From assembly GCA_949292795.1 (NCBI GenBank), contig CASFBR010000055.1:1-39590 (forward strand): DNA of 39,590 nt, in the 5' to 3' direction. Origin of the DNA: an uncultured Eubacteriales bacterium (GTDB lineage Bacteria > Bacillota > Clostridia > Lachnospirales > Lachnospiraceae). The notes under the pieces are model-generated. The model saw nothing but the letters and a program-made list of their open reading frames with translations, was not told where the DNA came from and did not search any database. Below, piece by piece: positions 1 to 7,586 of this stretch. The position numbers were made by a program, and so were the translations under genes. Numbering within the stretch: the first letter of the stretch is position 1; the number at the start of each line of letters is the position of its first letter.

Positions 1-129
1 TCGGATAGGGGAAGATTCCTTCCCCTACCCGATCATCGCGATGCCTCGCTCATCTCGTGGCACTGCCACTCGATGACCGTTGCCCGTCGGATGTCCGCCC
101 GTGCAAGCACGGCGGCCGCCCTCCGGGCG
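1..129. repeat. Cluster of four short inverted repeats
   Basis: Four stem-loops follow one another. 1-14 pairs with 19-32 (one mismatch, loop of 4). 57-61 pairs with 65-69. 95-104 pairs with 107-115 (one bulged base, loop of 2). 117-121 pairs with 125-129. No credible gene overlaps them. The left part may belong to a larger element cut by the window edge. Function unknown; they could be palindromic intergenic repeats or structured 3' RNA. Confidence 0.5.
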
Positions 130-137
130 TATCGCGC

Positions 138-175
138 AAAACAGCCGCAGCAAAATAACCTCGCTGCGGCTGTTT
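138..175 (-). terminator. Probable intrinsic terminator of nrdR
   Basis: A perfect 13-bp inverted repeat (139-151 with 163-175, loop of 11) lies about 85 bp past the nrdR stop. Read on the minus strand it ends in four T. The stem core CAGCCGCAG also occurs in the hairpin after ftsZ (8006-8050). Confidence 0.55.
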
Positions 176-259
176 GTAAATCCGGATATGGCGGCACATC
201 TTCGTTAATTTGTATATTTCATCATCCAACAGCAGCTTCCATGCTGCCGCTATACGAAA

Positions 260-733
260 TCACTGATGCTCCGTCTCATCATTGTGATCTAAAATCTTTT
301 TAATCTCATCCATAAACGTATTGACATCCTTAAATTCCCGATACACGGACGCAAAACGCACATAGGCTACCGGGTCCAGTGATTTAAGTTTATCCATGAC
401 AATCTCTCCGATCACATTGACGCTGATCTCACGATCCTCCTTGTTAAAAATCTCCGTCTCGATCTCGTCTACAAGCCTGCGTATCTGATCTGCTGAAATC
501 GGCCGTTTATGGCAGGAACGCACGATACCGGCTTCAATCTTCTGGCGGCTGTAAGGCTCCCGGTTATTATCCTTCTTAATGACGATCAGAGGGATTGTCT
601 CAACCTTTTCATAAGTGGTAAAACGTTTCTGACAGGCTTCGCACTGGCGCCGTCTGCGGATTGAACTGTTGTCCTCCGCAGGCCTTGAATCAATCACTTT
701 TGTGTCCTCAGCACCGCAAAATGGGCATTTCAT
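260..733 (-). CDS. nrdR: Transcriptional repressor NrdR
   Basis: NrdR represses ribonucleotide reductase genes when its ATP-cone senses dATP/ATP, acting in the cytoplasm as an oligomeric DNA-binding protein. The 157-aa product has the usual family length. The N-terminal zinc ribbon has Cys3-x2-Cys6 and Cys31-x2-Cys34, with the basic RRRR stretch between the pairs, followed by the ATP-cone from about residue 49 to 139. The ATG is preceded by AGGAGG about 11 bases away, so the start is secure. It is last in the minus-strand series sigG, ylmC, nrdR, a Clostridia arrangement, here with hisA inserted between sigG and ylmC. It has its own sigma-A promoter (891-919) and a hairpin-bearing leader. I saw no typical NrdR box at this promoter, and no nrd genes lie in the window. 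Confidence 0.96.
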   Translation of the reverse strand: MKCPFCGAEDTKVIDSRPAEDNSSIRRRRQCEACQKRFTTYEKVETIPLIVIKKDNNREPYSRQKIEAGIVRSCHKRPISADQIRRLVDEIETEIFNKEDREISVNVIGEIVMDKLKSLDPVAYVRFASVYREFKDVNTFMDEIKKILDHNDETEHQ

Positions 734-852
734 ACGAATTACGTCCTCCTGTTTCTCTATGAGTAAAATTGATAACAGCCTGAACTGGCCAAACTATTAC
801 AAAAGCTGTCCTTCCGCGGATATGCCGGATCATCGTTCTTCCGGGAAGGTTA

Positions 853-881
853 GCGTCGGTGTACTGAATGTACGCCGACGC
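853..881 (-). promoter_or_regulatory. Hairpin at the 5' end of the nrdR transcript
   Basis: A 12-bp stem with one G-U wobble (853-864 with 870-881) and a 5-base loop lies within a few bases of the start point expected from the promoter at 891-919. A stem placed there could stabilise the mRNA or act as a regulatory leader. It lies about 120 bases upstream of the nrdR SD site, so it does not cover that site directly. Confidence 0.5.
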
Positions 882-890
882 CACATAAAT

Positions 891-919
891 ATTATAATCA
901 ATTATTAATTTAAGGTCAA
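891..919 (-). promoter_or_regulatory. Sigma-A promoter of nrdR
   Basis: On the minus strand, TTGACC (919-914) and TATAAT (896-891) are separated by 17 bp of very A/T-rich DNA. This is close to the sigma-A consensus. The expected start point is near 885, leaving a leader of about 150 nt before nrdR. Confidence 0.75.
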
Positions 920-993
920 CTCTTTTCACCGCATTTCCCCCGCCCTTATGTAACAGTTCGGCCAGTCAAACTGCTACATGCAAAAATTCATTT

Positions 994-1010
994 AAAATCG
1001 CCTGCGGCGA
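994..1010 (-). terminator. Possible terminator after ylmC
   Basis: On the minus strand a G/C stem TCGCC/GGCGA with a 3-base loop (998-1010) is followed by TTTT (997-994). It lies about 75 bp past the ylmC stop and before the nrdR promoter. The stem is only 5 bp. Confidence 0.4.
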
Positions 1011-1086
1011 CGGGCTTTTTGCACTTCAGAATCATTTCTCACGGTTTGCACTGTAAATGCGCAGACCTAACTGAATCGTTACGCTC

Positions 1087-1347
1087 TTATTTTTCAGCAC
1101 AGCGGCGCGCGGCCTCCACATTGACATCGACCAGGATAATGTCCGGGCCGATCTGGCGCACGCAATTCCATCCGATGATACACTCGCTCTCCCGTCCAAA
1201 CAGCCCGCAAAACTTTCCCGGCCCCGGAATGATGAGCTGACAGATTTTTCCGCAGTTTGGATCAAATTCAATATCTGCCACACAGCCAAGCCGCTGGCAG
1301 TCCCGCACATTAATGACTTCCTTTTGCCGAAGATCACAAAATCTCAT
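1087..1347 (-). CDS. YlmC/YmxH family PRC-barrel sporulation protein
   Basis: An 86-aa protein beginning MRFCDLRQKEVINV, matching the small YlmC/YmxH family of PRC-barrel-like proteins found in spore formers and usually encoded next to sigG. It is rich in cysteine, with a CQRLGCV and CGKIC pattern around residues 18-40. The biochemical role is not established; a sporulation link is inferred from family and position. A longer reading back to 1452 is possible, but GGAGGAAATGT sits directly before the ATG at 1347, and the upstream extension is basic low-complexity translation of a 40-bp repeat, so I use 1347. Its usual neighbour sigG has been separated from it by hisA and repeats. Confidence 0.85.
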   Translation of the reverse strand: MRFCDLRQKEVINVRDCQRLGCVADIEFDPNCGKICQLIIPGPGKFCGLFGRESECIIGWNCVRQIGPDIILVDVNVEAARRCAEK

Positions 1348-1391
1348 ACATTTCCTCCATTCCGGCAAAACCCCCGCCCCGCCATGCCAGA

Positions 1392-1464
1392 CGCCGCCAT
1401 AACGATCGCTTCTTAAGCCGCGCCGCCTGTGCGCCGCCATAACGATCACCACTTAAGCCGCGCC
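1392..1464. repeat. 40-bp tandem repeat, two copies
   Basis: The 33-base segments 1392-1424 and 1432-1464 are identical except for three positions in the middle, giving a 40-bp period. They lie just upstream of ylmC in noncoding DNA. The period is exactly one third of that of the larger repeat at 1551-1800, although the sequences differ. Confidence 0.75.
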
Positions 1465-1550
1465 TCCCGGGTATAAAAAGCAGCGGATATTATATTATAC
1501 TACAACATATGCATTGCCATCCCGGACGGTGACAAATTCATTGCTTTCAT
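1465..1550. other. A/T-rich spacer between two repeat blocks
   Basis: Part of the 534-bp gene-free stretch between ylmC (1347) and hisA (1882). It holds overlapping TATAAT-like hexamers on the minus strand near 1488-1500, with no convincing -35, and the start of a plus-strand promoter (1529-1558). I see no gene in the whole stretch. Confidence 0.4.
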
Positions 1551-1558
1551 GGTATAAT
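1529..1558 (+). promoter_or_regulatory. Candidate promoter toward hisA
   Basis: GTGACA (1529-1534) and TATAAT (1553-1558) are separated by 18 bp. The -10 hexamer is embedded in the palindrome that starts the first 120-bp repeat, so a transcript would start inside the repeat and carry a leader of about 310 nt into hisA. Confidence 0.4.
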
Positions 1559-1800
1559 AGGCACGAAGTGGCTATTATACCTCGTCTTTTGCGCGGCGGC
1601 CAAAGGCCGCTCTCTTCTGCGCAAACGTACGCATCCTGGCGAAGCCATTTCCTGGTCGCCTTGCGGACAGGATATAATAGGCACGAAGTGGCTATTATAC
1701 CTCGTCTTTTGCGCGGCGGCCAAGGGCCGCCCTCTTCTGCGCAAACGTACGCATCCTGGCAAAGCCATTTCCTGGTCGCATTGCGGACAGGATAGAATAG
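1551..1800. repeat. 120-bp tandem repeat, two copies plus a 10-bp third start
   Basis: 1551-1670 and 1671-1790 are about 95% identical with no gaps; 1791-1800 begins a third unit. Each unit has three modules. The first is a 31-bp palindrome (arms GGTATAATAG and CTATTATACC around CACGAAGTG; one arm has a G-to-A change in unit 2). The second is a G/C hairpin (GCGGCC-AAA-GGCCGC). The third is an ATCCTG...CAGGAT inverted repeat with an inner stem. Because the period is a multiple of 3, several frames on both strands stay open, but nothing suggests they are genes. The modular build resembles palindromic intergenic repeat elements. Confidence 0.9.
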
Positions 1801-1881
1801 CCACATCACACATTTACGATTCAAAAAAGTGCCGGACTTCAAAGCAGACATCCGGCATCCGTATAAGAACAGGAGATATGT

Positions 1882-2718
1882 ATGAAATTCAGACCATGTA
1901 TTGATATTCACAACGGCCTTGTCAAGCAGATCATCGGCGGCAGTCTCACTGATCAAAAAGACCAGGCATTAGAAAATTTTGTTTCTGCAAAAGATGCCGC
2001 CTGGTATGCCCGGCTTTACCGGGAGCGCGGCTTAAATGGCGGCCATATTATTTTGCTAAACCCTGCATCCTCCCCATACTATGAGGCAGACCTTTCCCAG
2101 GCGCGCGGGGCGCTTGGCGCCTTTGAAGGCGGGATGCAGATTGGCGGCGGGATCACTGATGAAAACGCAGCCCGCTTTCTTGACTGGGGCGCTTCCCATG
2201 TAATCGTCACCTCATTTGTTTTTAAAGACGGACATATCCATATGGACCGTTTAAAGCAGCTGGCCAAAAAAATCGGCCGCAGCCATCTTGTCCTTGATCT
2301 TAGCTGCAAAATGCGGCCCGGGCTGCCCGGAAAAAATATATCCGACGGCCACAGCCCGGAAAACGGTCCGGATTATTATATTGTCACAGACCGCTGGCAA
2401 AAATTTACCGACGTTGCCATCAGCGAGGAAACCTTTGCTCTGCTTGAACCCTATTGCAGCGAGTTTTTAATCCACGCCGTCGATGTGGAAGGTAAAAGCC
2501 AGGGTGTTGAGGCCGGCCTGATTGAGCGTCTTGGCCGCCTGACGGCGCTTCCTGTAACGTATGCCGGCGGTATTCACACCACCGATGATATTGCCCTGAT
2601 CCGCCGTCTTGGTCAGGGACGCATGGACTTTACAGTTGGCAGCGCATTAGACCTTTTCGGCGGTCCGCTCGCTTTTGATGCGCTGTGCGCACAGTATGGC
2701 CCACACCGTGTGCAATAG
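1882..2718 (+). CDS. hisA: Eukaryotic-type HisA: ProFAR isomerase
   Basis: Likely catalyses the fourth step of histidine synthesis, the Amadori isomerisation of ProFAR to PRFAR, in a TIM barrel. The 278-aa product resembles yeast HIS6 more than ordinary bacterial HisA: it starts FRPCIDIHNGLVKQI and contains QIGGGI, LVLDLSCK, FLIHAVDVEG and VTYAGGI in the order seen in the eukaryotic-type family. The Asp of CIDIHNG (residue 8) and the Asp of HAVDVEG are in place to act as the catalytic pair. AGGAG sits 6 bases before the ATG. It is the only plus-strand gene in the first 22 kb, has no other his gene beside it, and splits the sigG-ylmC-nrdR series, so transfer into this site is plausible. Confidence 0.9.
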   Translation: MKFRPCIDIHNGLVKQIIGGSLTDQKDQALENFVSAKDAAWYARLYRERGLNGGHIILLNPASSPYYEADLSQARGALGAFEGGMQIGGGITDENAARFLDWGASHVIVTSFVFKDGHIHMDRLKQLAKKIGRSHLVLDLSCKMRPGLPGKNISDGHSPENGPDYYIVTDRWQKFTDVAISEETFALLEPYCSEFLIHAVDVEGKSQGVEAGLIERLGRLTALPVTYAGGIHTTDDIALIRRLGQGRMDFTVGSALDLFGGPLAFDALCAQYGPHRVQ

Positions 2719-2752
2719 AACGCAGCGGCAGGCCCGGGCAGACGTGCTGTCT

Positions 2753-3538
2753 TTATTTTTCCGGGCTCAGATAGGTGCGCATCGTTTTAAGCGCATTTTT
2801 CTCAATACGGGAAATCTGAGCCTGGGAAATCCCCAGCTCCTTTGCCACCTCCATCTGCGTCTTTCCCTCGTAAAAACGCATTTTGATAATGCTGCTCTCC
2901 CGCTCACACAGACGCTTCATCGCCTCTTTCAGGGCGATACTTTCCACCCAGCTCTCTTCGTCACTTTTCTTATCGCTCACCTGATCCATAATGCACAGCG
3001 TGTCCCCGCCTTCAGTGTATACCGGCTCATAAAGAGAAACCGGACTCTGAATGGCATCCATGGCAAAGACAATATCCTCCTTGCTGATGCCGATCTCACC
3101 GGCAATTTCCATAATGGTCGGCTCCCTGTTATTCTTTTTAATATAAGCCTCCTTGGCATAGATGGCCTTGTAGGCGGTATCCCGCAGCGAACGGCTGACC
3201 CGGATGCTGTTATTATCCCGAAGGTAGCGCCGTATTTCCCCGATAATCATCGGACATGCATAGGTTGAAAACATCACCTGCTGGCTCAGGTCAAAATTAT
3301 CAATGGCTTTGATCAGTCCAATGCAGCCCACCTGGAACAGATCATCCACATTTTCACTGCTCCCGGAAAAACGGCCGATCACACTTAAGACAAGACGCAG
3401 ATTCCCTTTGATAAAGGTTTCCCGCGCAGCACGGTCGCCGGCCTTAATCTGACGCATCAGCGCTTCCTTCTCATCCTTTTTCAGCAGCGGAAGCCTGGAT
3501 GTATTGACTCCGCATATTTCAACTTTATAGCCTGCCAT
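2753..3538 (-). CDS. sigG: RNA polymerase sporulation sigma factor SigG
   Basis: SigG directs late forespore transcription. The 261-aa product matches Bacillus sigma-G nearly end to end: the N-terminal KVEICGVNTSRLP stretch, region 2 (NLRLVLSVI, DDLFQVGCIGLIKAIDNF), PMIIGEIRRYLRDNN, and the C-terminal helix-turn-helix TQMEVAKELGISQAQISRIE. A longer reading to 3592 exists, but the homologous start is MAGYKVEICG at 3538, with GGTGAT about 8 bases ahead. In most spore formers sigG follows sigE directly; here ptsI and repeat DNA lie between, so sigG should rely on its own promoter. I could not assign a clear sigma-F type promoter in the 350 bp upstream. Confidence 0.96.
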   Translation of the reverse strand: MAGYKVEICGVNTSRLPLLKKDEKEALMRQIKAGDRAARETFIKGNLRLVLSVIGRFSGSSENVDDLFQVGCIGLIKAIDNFDLSQQVMFSTYACPMIIGEIRRYLRDNNSIRVSRSLRDTAYKAIYAKEAYIKKNNREPTIMEIAGEIGISKEDIVFAMDAIQSPVSLYEPVYTEGGDTLCIMDQVSDKKSDEESWVESIALKEAMKRLCERESSIIKMRFYEGKTQMEVAKELGISQAQISRIEKNALKTMRTYLSPEK

Positions 3539-3730
3539 AGAAATATCACCGACCCATCTTCGTATATTTTGTGCTACATAAATCATGCACACTTTCTGAT
3601 GGGTTTATACCGGTCCGGCTATGGTTTCATTTTCCAAAAGAATCCGCTACGCAGGATTGTGTGCCTGCGGCGGGCCGCATAAGCGCCAGCTTCCGCTTCG
3701 CCGCTGTGCAATTCCAGGCAAAACTCCCGC

Positions 3731-3835
3731 GCCAGGCGCGGTCGCTTCAGCGGCAATTTTCTTATCGCGCGCGTGCGCATCTTAAGCGAAGCTTTTTTAT
3801 GACATAGGAACGCCGTTTCCTATGCAATAAAAAAT
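3731..3835. repeat. Dispersed intergenic repeat, copy A (past the 3' end of ptsI)
   Basis: Aligns without gaps to 5611-5715, at roughly three quarters identity over 105 bp. It begins with the shared GCCAGGCGCG and ends with TATGCAATRA plus an A-run. The A-run end coincides with the T-tract of the ptsI terminator (3829-3873). With 3539-3730, which holds no gene I can support, it fills the 348-bp sigG-ptsI spacer. Confidence 0.75.
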
Positions 3836-3873
3836 GGCCGAACAGCCTCGGGGCATATCCGGGCTGTACGGCC
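3829..3873 (-). terminator. Intrinsic terminator of ptsI
   Basis: On the minus strand a 12-bp stem with one T-T mismatch (3862-3873 with 3836-3847, loop of 14) is followed by ATTTTTT. It starts 13 bp past the ptsI stop. Confidence 0.8.
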
Positions 3874-3886
3874 GTCGTTTTGGCAA

Positions 3887-5545
3887 TTACAGATATTTTT
3901 TAAGCATTTCTTCGCGGCACCTGGCAACATTGGTCTCCAGAATGATCTTGCGCAGGCCGAGGATGCGGCCCGGAGATACCGAAAGCTCATCCACACCCAT
4001 GGCAAGGAACAGCCCTGTCAGCTCCGGGTCCGCGCCAAGCTCGCCGCAGATACCGGTCCAGATGCCGGCTTTATGAGAATTTTCCACAACCATGGCAATC
4101 ATGCGCAGCACCGCCCTGTGATGGGGATTATAAAAATCATCCAACTTTTCATTCTGGCGGTCAATCGCCAGTGTATACTGAGTCAGATCGTTTGTGCCAA
4201 TGCTGAAAAAATCCACCTCTTTTGCCAGCAGGTCGCTGATCATAGCGGCCGCAGGCGTCTCGATCATGATCCCCTGTTCCACATCTCCAAAGGCGATATT
4301 GTGTGCGCGCAGCTCGTCCTTCACCTCATCGGCAATCTTTCGTATCTGCAAAACCTCCTCCACCGAGGTAATCATCGGATACATAATGGCAAGCTTTCCG
4401 TAAGCGCTTGCTCTAAAGATCGCACGCAGCTGCGTCTTAAAAATCTCCGGACGGCTTAAGCATATGCGGATCGCGCGGCAGCCCATGGCCGGATTCTCCT
4501 CATGTCCGAGATTAAAGTAGTCCGCCTGCTTATCCGCACCGATGTCCAGCGTGCGGATAATGACACGCTTTCCGGCCATTGTCTCGGCAACAGTTTTATA
4601 AACCTTAAACTGCTCATCCTCTGTCGGGAACGTTTCTTTGTCCAGATAAATAAACTCACTGCGGAACAGGCCGATGCCGCCGGCATCATTTTGCATAACC
4701 ATACCCAGGTCCTTAAGGTCGCCGATATTGGCATAGACCATGATCTTCTGGCCGTCCTGCGTCACATTATCCCGGCCTTTAAGCGTCTGTAAGAGACGCC
4801 GCTTTTCCAGGTCCTCCTCCATCCGGGCCCTTCTGGATTCCAGCGTCCTTTCATCCGGATCAATATAGAGACGTCCTTCATAGCCGTCGACAACGGCCAG
4901 CTTCCCGTCTATGGAATCATCCAGTGCAATGTCCGCTCCGATAAGCGCCGGGATATTCATCGTCCGGGCGAGGATTGCCGTATGGGAATTGACCGAGCCA
5001 TGAACAGTCACAAATGCCAGCACTTTATTTTTATCAAGCTGCACCGTCTCACTTGGGGCCAGATCATCAGCAATAATGATCACCGGTTCATCGATATGCA
5101 GGGCGTCTTTATGGTTTCCGTGAAGCACCGATAAAAGCCGCTCGGACACATCCTTGACATCCGCTGCGCGGCCGCGCATATATTCGTCATCTATGGAGGC
5201 AAAGACCATCTGAAAATTATCGCTTGTCTCCGCCACAGCAAACTCAGTATTCACCGACTGCGTCCGGATGATATTTTCAATAGACTCAATATAGTCCATG
5301 TCCTCAAGCATCATCTGATGAATCTCAAAAATGGCCGCGCTGGCTTCCCCGACCTCCTTAACCGCTTTATCATATAAAGCCTTCAGCTGGCGTCCGGCCG
5401 TGTCACACGCCTCGTGGAACCGGGCAAGCTCCCGGTCTATATCCTCGATCCTGCAGCGCTTTACCTGCTGTTCTTCCTTCTGGTAAACGCATATTTTCCC
5501 GATCGCGATCCCGCCAAATACACTTTTTCCCTGATAGCTTTCCAT
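3887..5545 (-). CDS. ptsI: PEP-protein phosphotransferase, enzyme I of the PTS
   Basis: Enzyme I takes phosphate from phosphoenolpyruvate onto a histidine and passes it to HPr, starting the sugar phosphotransferase relay in the cytoplasm. The 552-aa protein has the N-terminal swivelling domain, the phospho-histidine motif GSVNSHTAILAR (His188, normally GGxTSHTAI), and the C-terminal PEP-binding barrel with GIGLFRSEF, IRTLDIGADK, MIETPAA, SIGTNDLTQYT and the catalytic Cys of GICGELGAD. It is a little shorter than the common ~570 aa. AAAGGAGAG precedes the ATG. No ptsH is adjacent. It stands alone between sigE and sigG with an intergenic repeat on each side and its own terminator, so it is probably a separate unit; I found no clear promoter. 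Confidence 0.94.
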   Translation of the reverse strand: MESYQGKSVFGGIAIGKICVYQKEEQQVKRCRIEDIDRELARFHEACDTAGRQLKALYDKAVKEVGEASAAIFEIHQMMLEDMDYIESIENIIRTQSVNTEFAVAETSDNFQMVFASIDDEYMRGRAADVKDVSERLLSVLHGNHKDALHIDEPVIIIADDLAPSETVQLDKNKVLAFVTVHGSVNSHTAILARTMNIPALIGADIALDDSIDGKLAVVDGYEGRLYIDPDERTLESRRARMEEDLEKRRLLQTLKGRDNVTQDGQKIMVYANIGDLKDLGMVMQNDAGGIGLFRSEFIYLDKETFPTEDEQFKVYKTVAETMAGKRVIIRTLDIGADKQADYFNLGHEENPAMGCRAIRICLSRPEIFKTQLRAIFRASAYGKLAIMYPMITSVEEVLQIRKIADEVKDELRAHNIAFGDVEQGIMIETPAAAMISDLLAKEVDFFSIGTNDLTQYTLAIDRQNEKLDDFYNPHHRAVLRMIAMVVENSHKAGIWTGICGELGADPELTGLFLAMGVDELSVSPGRILGLRKIILETNVARCREEMLKKYL

Positions 5546-5610
5546 AAGCTTCTCTCCTTTACATTCATACGCACTTTCCAGCTAAAGACTTCCGCCTGCG
5601 CAGCTTAAGC

Positions 5611-5715
5611 GCCAGGCGCGGCCGCTTTCACGGCAGCTTTCATATTGCGCGCATGCACATCCCAGGCGGAGCTTTTTATTTCACAAAAAACACCGTTTCT
5701 TATGCAATGAAAAAC
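5611..5715. repeat. Dispersed intergenic repeat, copy B (upstream of ptsI)
   Basis: Same family and orientation as 3731-3835, aligned without gaps from GCCAGGCGCG to the TATGCAATGA-A-run end. Its right end abuts the sigE terminator hairpin (5710-5737), just as copy A abuts the ptsI terminator. The two copies bracket ptsI as direct repeats. Confidence 0.75.
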
Positions 5716-5737
5716 GTATGCCGTATGCGTATTTTTT
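5710..5737 (-). terminator. Probable terminator after sigE
   Basis: A short imperfect hairpin (ACGTAT/ATGCGT around a 5-base loop, with G-T pairs) is flanked by A5 and T6, so it could stop transcripts from either side. It lies about 30-55 bp past the sigE stop. Confidence 0.5.
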
Positions 5738-5765
5738 CTATTTTAACTTAATGCCCGCACGTTCG

Positions 5766-6518
5766 TCAATGATGGATTTCATCCGGTTTAAGCATCTCTT
5801 TTTTCAAACGCAGGATGATCTTTTTTTCAAGCCTTGAAATGTACGACTGGGAAATGCCGAGCATATCTGCCACCTCCTTCTGGGTCTTTTCCCGACCGTC
5901 GCCGCTGCCAAGGCCATAGCGCATCCGTATGATCGTCTGCTCCCGCTCCGACAGCTTTTCTAATGCCGCATTTAAAAGCATACGGTCCGCTTCATCCTCA
6001 AGGCCTTTTGATACCTCATCCTCGTCCGTTCCTAAAATATCAGACAAAAGCAGTTCATTTCCATCCCAGTCCACGTTCAGCGGCTCATCGATGGACACCT
6101 CCATCCGGGTTTTATTATTCCGCCGCAGATACATAAGAATCTCATTTTCAATGCACCGCGATGCATAGGTGGCCAGTTTAATATTCTTTCCCGGATTAAA
6201 CGAATTGATCGCTTTGATCAGGCCGATCGTTCCAATGGAGATCAGATCCTCCACCCCGACACCGGTATTATCAAATTTTTTTGCGATATAGACGACCAGT
6301 CTCAGATTGTGCTCGATGAGCAGCGTTTTTCCATGCTTTTCCATGCTCGTGCCGATCATATTGATCGCTTTTTGCTCCTGCTCTCCCTCCAGCGGCACCG
6401 GAAGCACCTCCGCTCCGCCTATATAAAAAATTTCCCCGTTTTTCGGATAAATAATACTGCAAAAGCCCTGCATCATCTTCGAGTGCAGCCGTCTGGCCAG
6501 AGCTATATTTTTAAACAT
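5766..6518 (-). CDS. sigE: RNA polymerase sporulation sigma factor SigE (pro-form)
   Basis: Sigma-E controls early mother-cell gene expression and is made as an inactive membrane-associated precursor cut by SpoIIGA. The 250-aa product has a pro-sequence of about 30 residues ending near [10 protein letters not shown] (31-40), the site equivalent to the YYIGGSEALP region of Bacillus. It then has region 2 ([45 protein letters not shown]), [18 protein letters not shown], and the C-terminal helix-turn-helix [27 protein letters not shown] precedes the ATG. It lies 39 bp after spoIIGA and is presumably co-transcribed with it from 7606-7638. A hairpin follows at 5710-5737. Confidence 0.97.
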   Translation of the reverse strand: MFKNIALARRLHSKMMQGFCSIIYPKNGEIFYIGGAEVLPVPLEGEQEQKAINMIGTSMEKHGKTLLIEHNLRLVVYIAKKFDNTGVGVEDLISIGTIGLIKAINSFNPGKNIKLATYASRCIENEILMYLRRNNKTRMEVSIDEPLNVDWDGNELLLSDILGTDEDEVSKGLEDEADRMLLNAALEKLSEREQTIIRMRYGLGSGDGREKTQKEVADMLGISQSYISRLEKKIILRLKKEMLKPDEIHH

Positions 6519-6557
6519 ATCGCGTTCCCCCTGTATGATCTGATAAAATACAACGAT

Positions 6558-7586
6558 TTATTGACCTGCATCCGGCCTTTGTCCCCTCCGGCGGCAAAGC
6601 CGGCGCTCCCGGGCGCAAAGCCTGGCGCCGGTGAGCATCTGCGGATGCAGTATGCCCTGATAAGTGCCTTTTCCGGAAAAATGACCGGGATAAATTCCGA
6701 TCACCGCACCTGCATACTCATAGAGCGTGCGGCCATCGCAAATCACCGCGCGGTCTGCCACCACCGCCGTCATTTTTCCCTGACGTATGCCGATGGTGTG
6801 AAACGGCACGGACAGACGTGCTTTATTCATATCTTTAAAACAGGTATCTTGTAAAATTTCATCAACAGCAGCTTGCTCTACGACCGTTACCGGCCTGCCA
6901 AAAACCGGTTCATGCAGCTGATTTCCCGTATCCAGAAGTACCCTTAGCGTCACTTTTTTTACGCCAAACTCCAGGCACAGTTCGTAAATATGCGCCAGAT
7001 TACTTTGGCGGCGGTTCCACAATGCCAGCGCGCCAATCCCTGCGGCGCAGGCTGCCCCTGTGCAAAGTCCCAGCCACAGCCAGCCGCAAAGCATCCCGGA
7101 TGCCGCTGCAGCTTCAGACAGTATTTCATATGATTCCGGCGCAGGCGCCGATGGAATAAGATCACGATCCGGTGTCACAAGATTTTCAAGAAGCGAAAAA
7201 ACACCTCCGGTAAATATCGCTGTGCCGTAAAGTACAGCTACGTTTTTCATCAGGATGTGTTTGTTATGTATGCCAAATGCAAGAAAGATCATCAGCATAC
7301 TCAAAAGAATGTAAGAAATGCCTGTACTTGCAATATTTTGTATAATCCCCGGCACGCCGGCCGCACCGCCGGGGAAGCGTACATTCGCGGACACGGTCCA
7401 TACGGTATCGATGCAGCAATAAAGGCTTCCCGCTGCCGCAGCGGCCATGATCCGCAAAAATGAGGCCGGCTGTTTTAAAAACAGACAGGTCAAAAGCAGC
7501 AGCGCACTGTTTATCAGGACATTTTCCAAAAACAGCAGATCAACATAAACAACGATCCCGCGATCACCTCCTGAATGCTTATCCAT
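6558..7586 (-). CDS. spoIIGA: Sigma-E processing peptidase SpoIIGA
   Basis: Membrane aspartic-type protease that removes the sigma-E pro-sequence after septation. The first half holds about five hydrophobic helices. The second half is a cytoplasmic protease domain with the catalytic-type motif LLDTGNQL (Asp219) and later VPFHTIG and GIYPG. The listed start is the ATG at 7586, but it has no SD site and would lie only about 13 nt from the predicted transcription start. A near-perfect SD (AGGAGGTGATC, 7572-7562) lies inside codons 5-8, and homology to other SpoIIGA proteins (MKIYLD in Bacillus) begins at the ATC codon at 7556, read as I-V-V-Y-V-D. Initiation at AUC, or a single-base error in an ATG, is therefore possible. 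sigE follows by 39 bp. Confidence 0.9.
   Translation of the reverse strand: MDKHSGGDRGIVVYVDLLFLENVLINSALLLLTCLFLKQPASFLRIMAAAAAGSLYCCIDTVWTVSANVRFPGGAAGVPGIIQNIASTGISYILLSMLMIFLAFGIHNKHILMKNVAVLYGTAIFTGGVFSLLENLVTPDRDLIPSAPAPESYEILSEAAAASGMLCGWLWLGLCTGAACAAGIGALALWNRRQSNLAHIYELCLEFGVKKVTLRVLLDTGNQLHEPVFGRPVTVVEQAAVDEILQDTCFKDMNKARLSVPFHTIGIRQGKMTAVVADRAVICDGRTLYEYAGAVIGIYPGHFSGKGTYQGILHPQMLTGARLCARERRLCRRRGQRPDAGQ
7562..7572 (-). promoter_or_regulatory. Strong ribosome binding site inside the listed spoIIGA frame
   Basis: AGGAGGTGATC on the minus strand matches the 16S anti-SD almost fully. After AGGAGG, 10 bases lead to the ATC codon at 7556, which aligns with the start Met of Bacillus SpoIIGA. 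No ATG, GTG or TTG in frame lies at a usable distance. Confidence 0.7.

Noticed and set aside
708-929. 73-aa frame upstream of and overlapping the start of nrdR
   Set aside because: It overlaps the promoter -35 and the hairpin leader and has no SD or recognisable similarity.
1348-1452. N-terminal extension of ylmC
   Set aside because: The extension translates a 40-bp repeat into low-complexity basic sequence, and the SD is at the ATG at 1347.
1495-1956. Overlapping 88-153 aa frames on both strands over the 120-bp repeat
   Set aside because: They stay open because the repeat period is divisible by 3. Several frames are open at once, none has a good SD, and the proteins are just 40-residue repeats of palindromic DNA.
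3539-3620. Possible sigma-F type promoter of sigG (GTATA with a 15-bp spacer)
   Set aside because: The -10 half matches the GGnnAnAnTn consensus at too few positions to claim.
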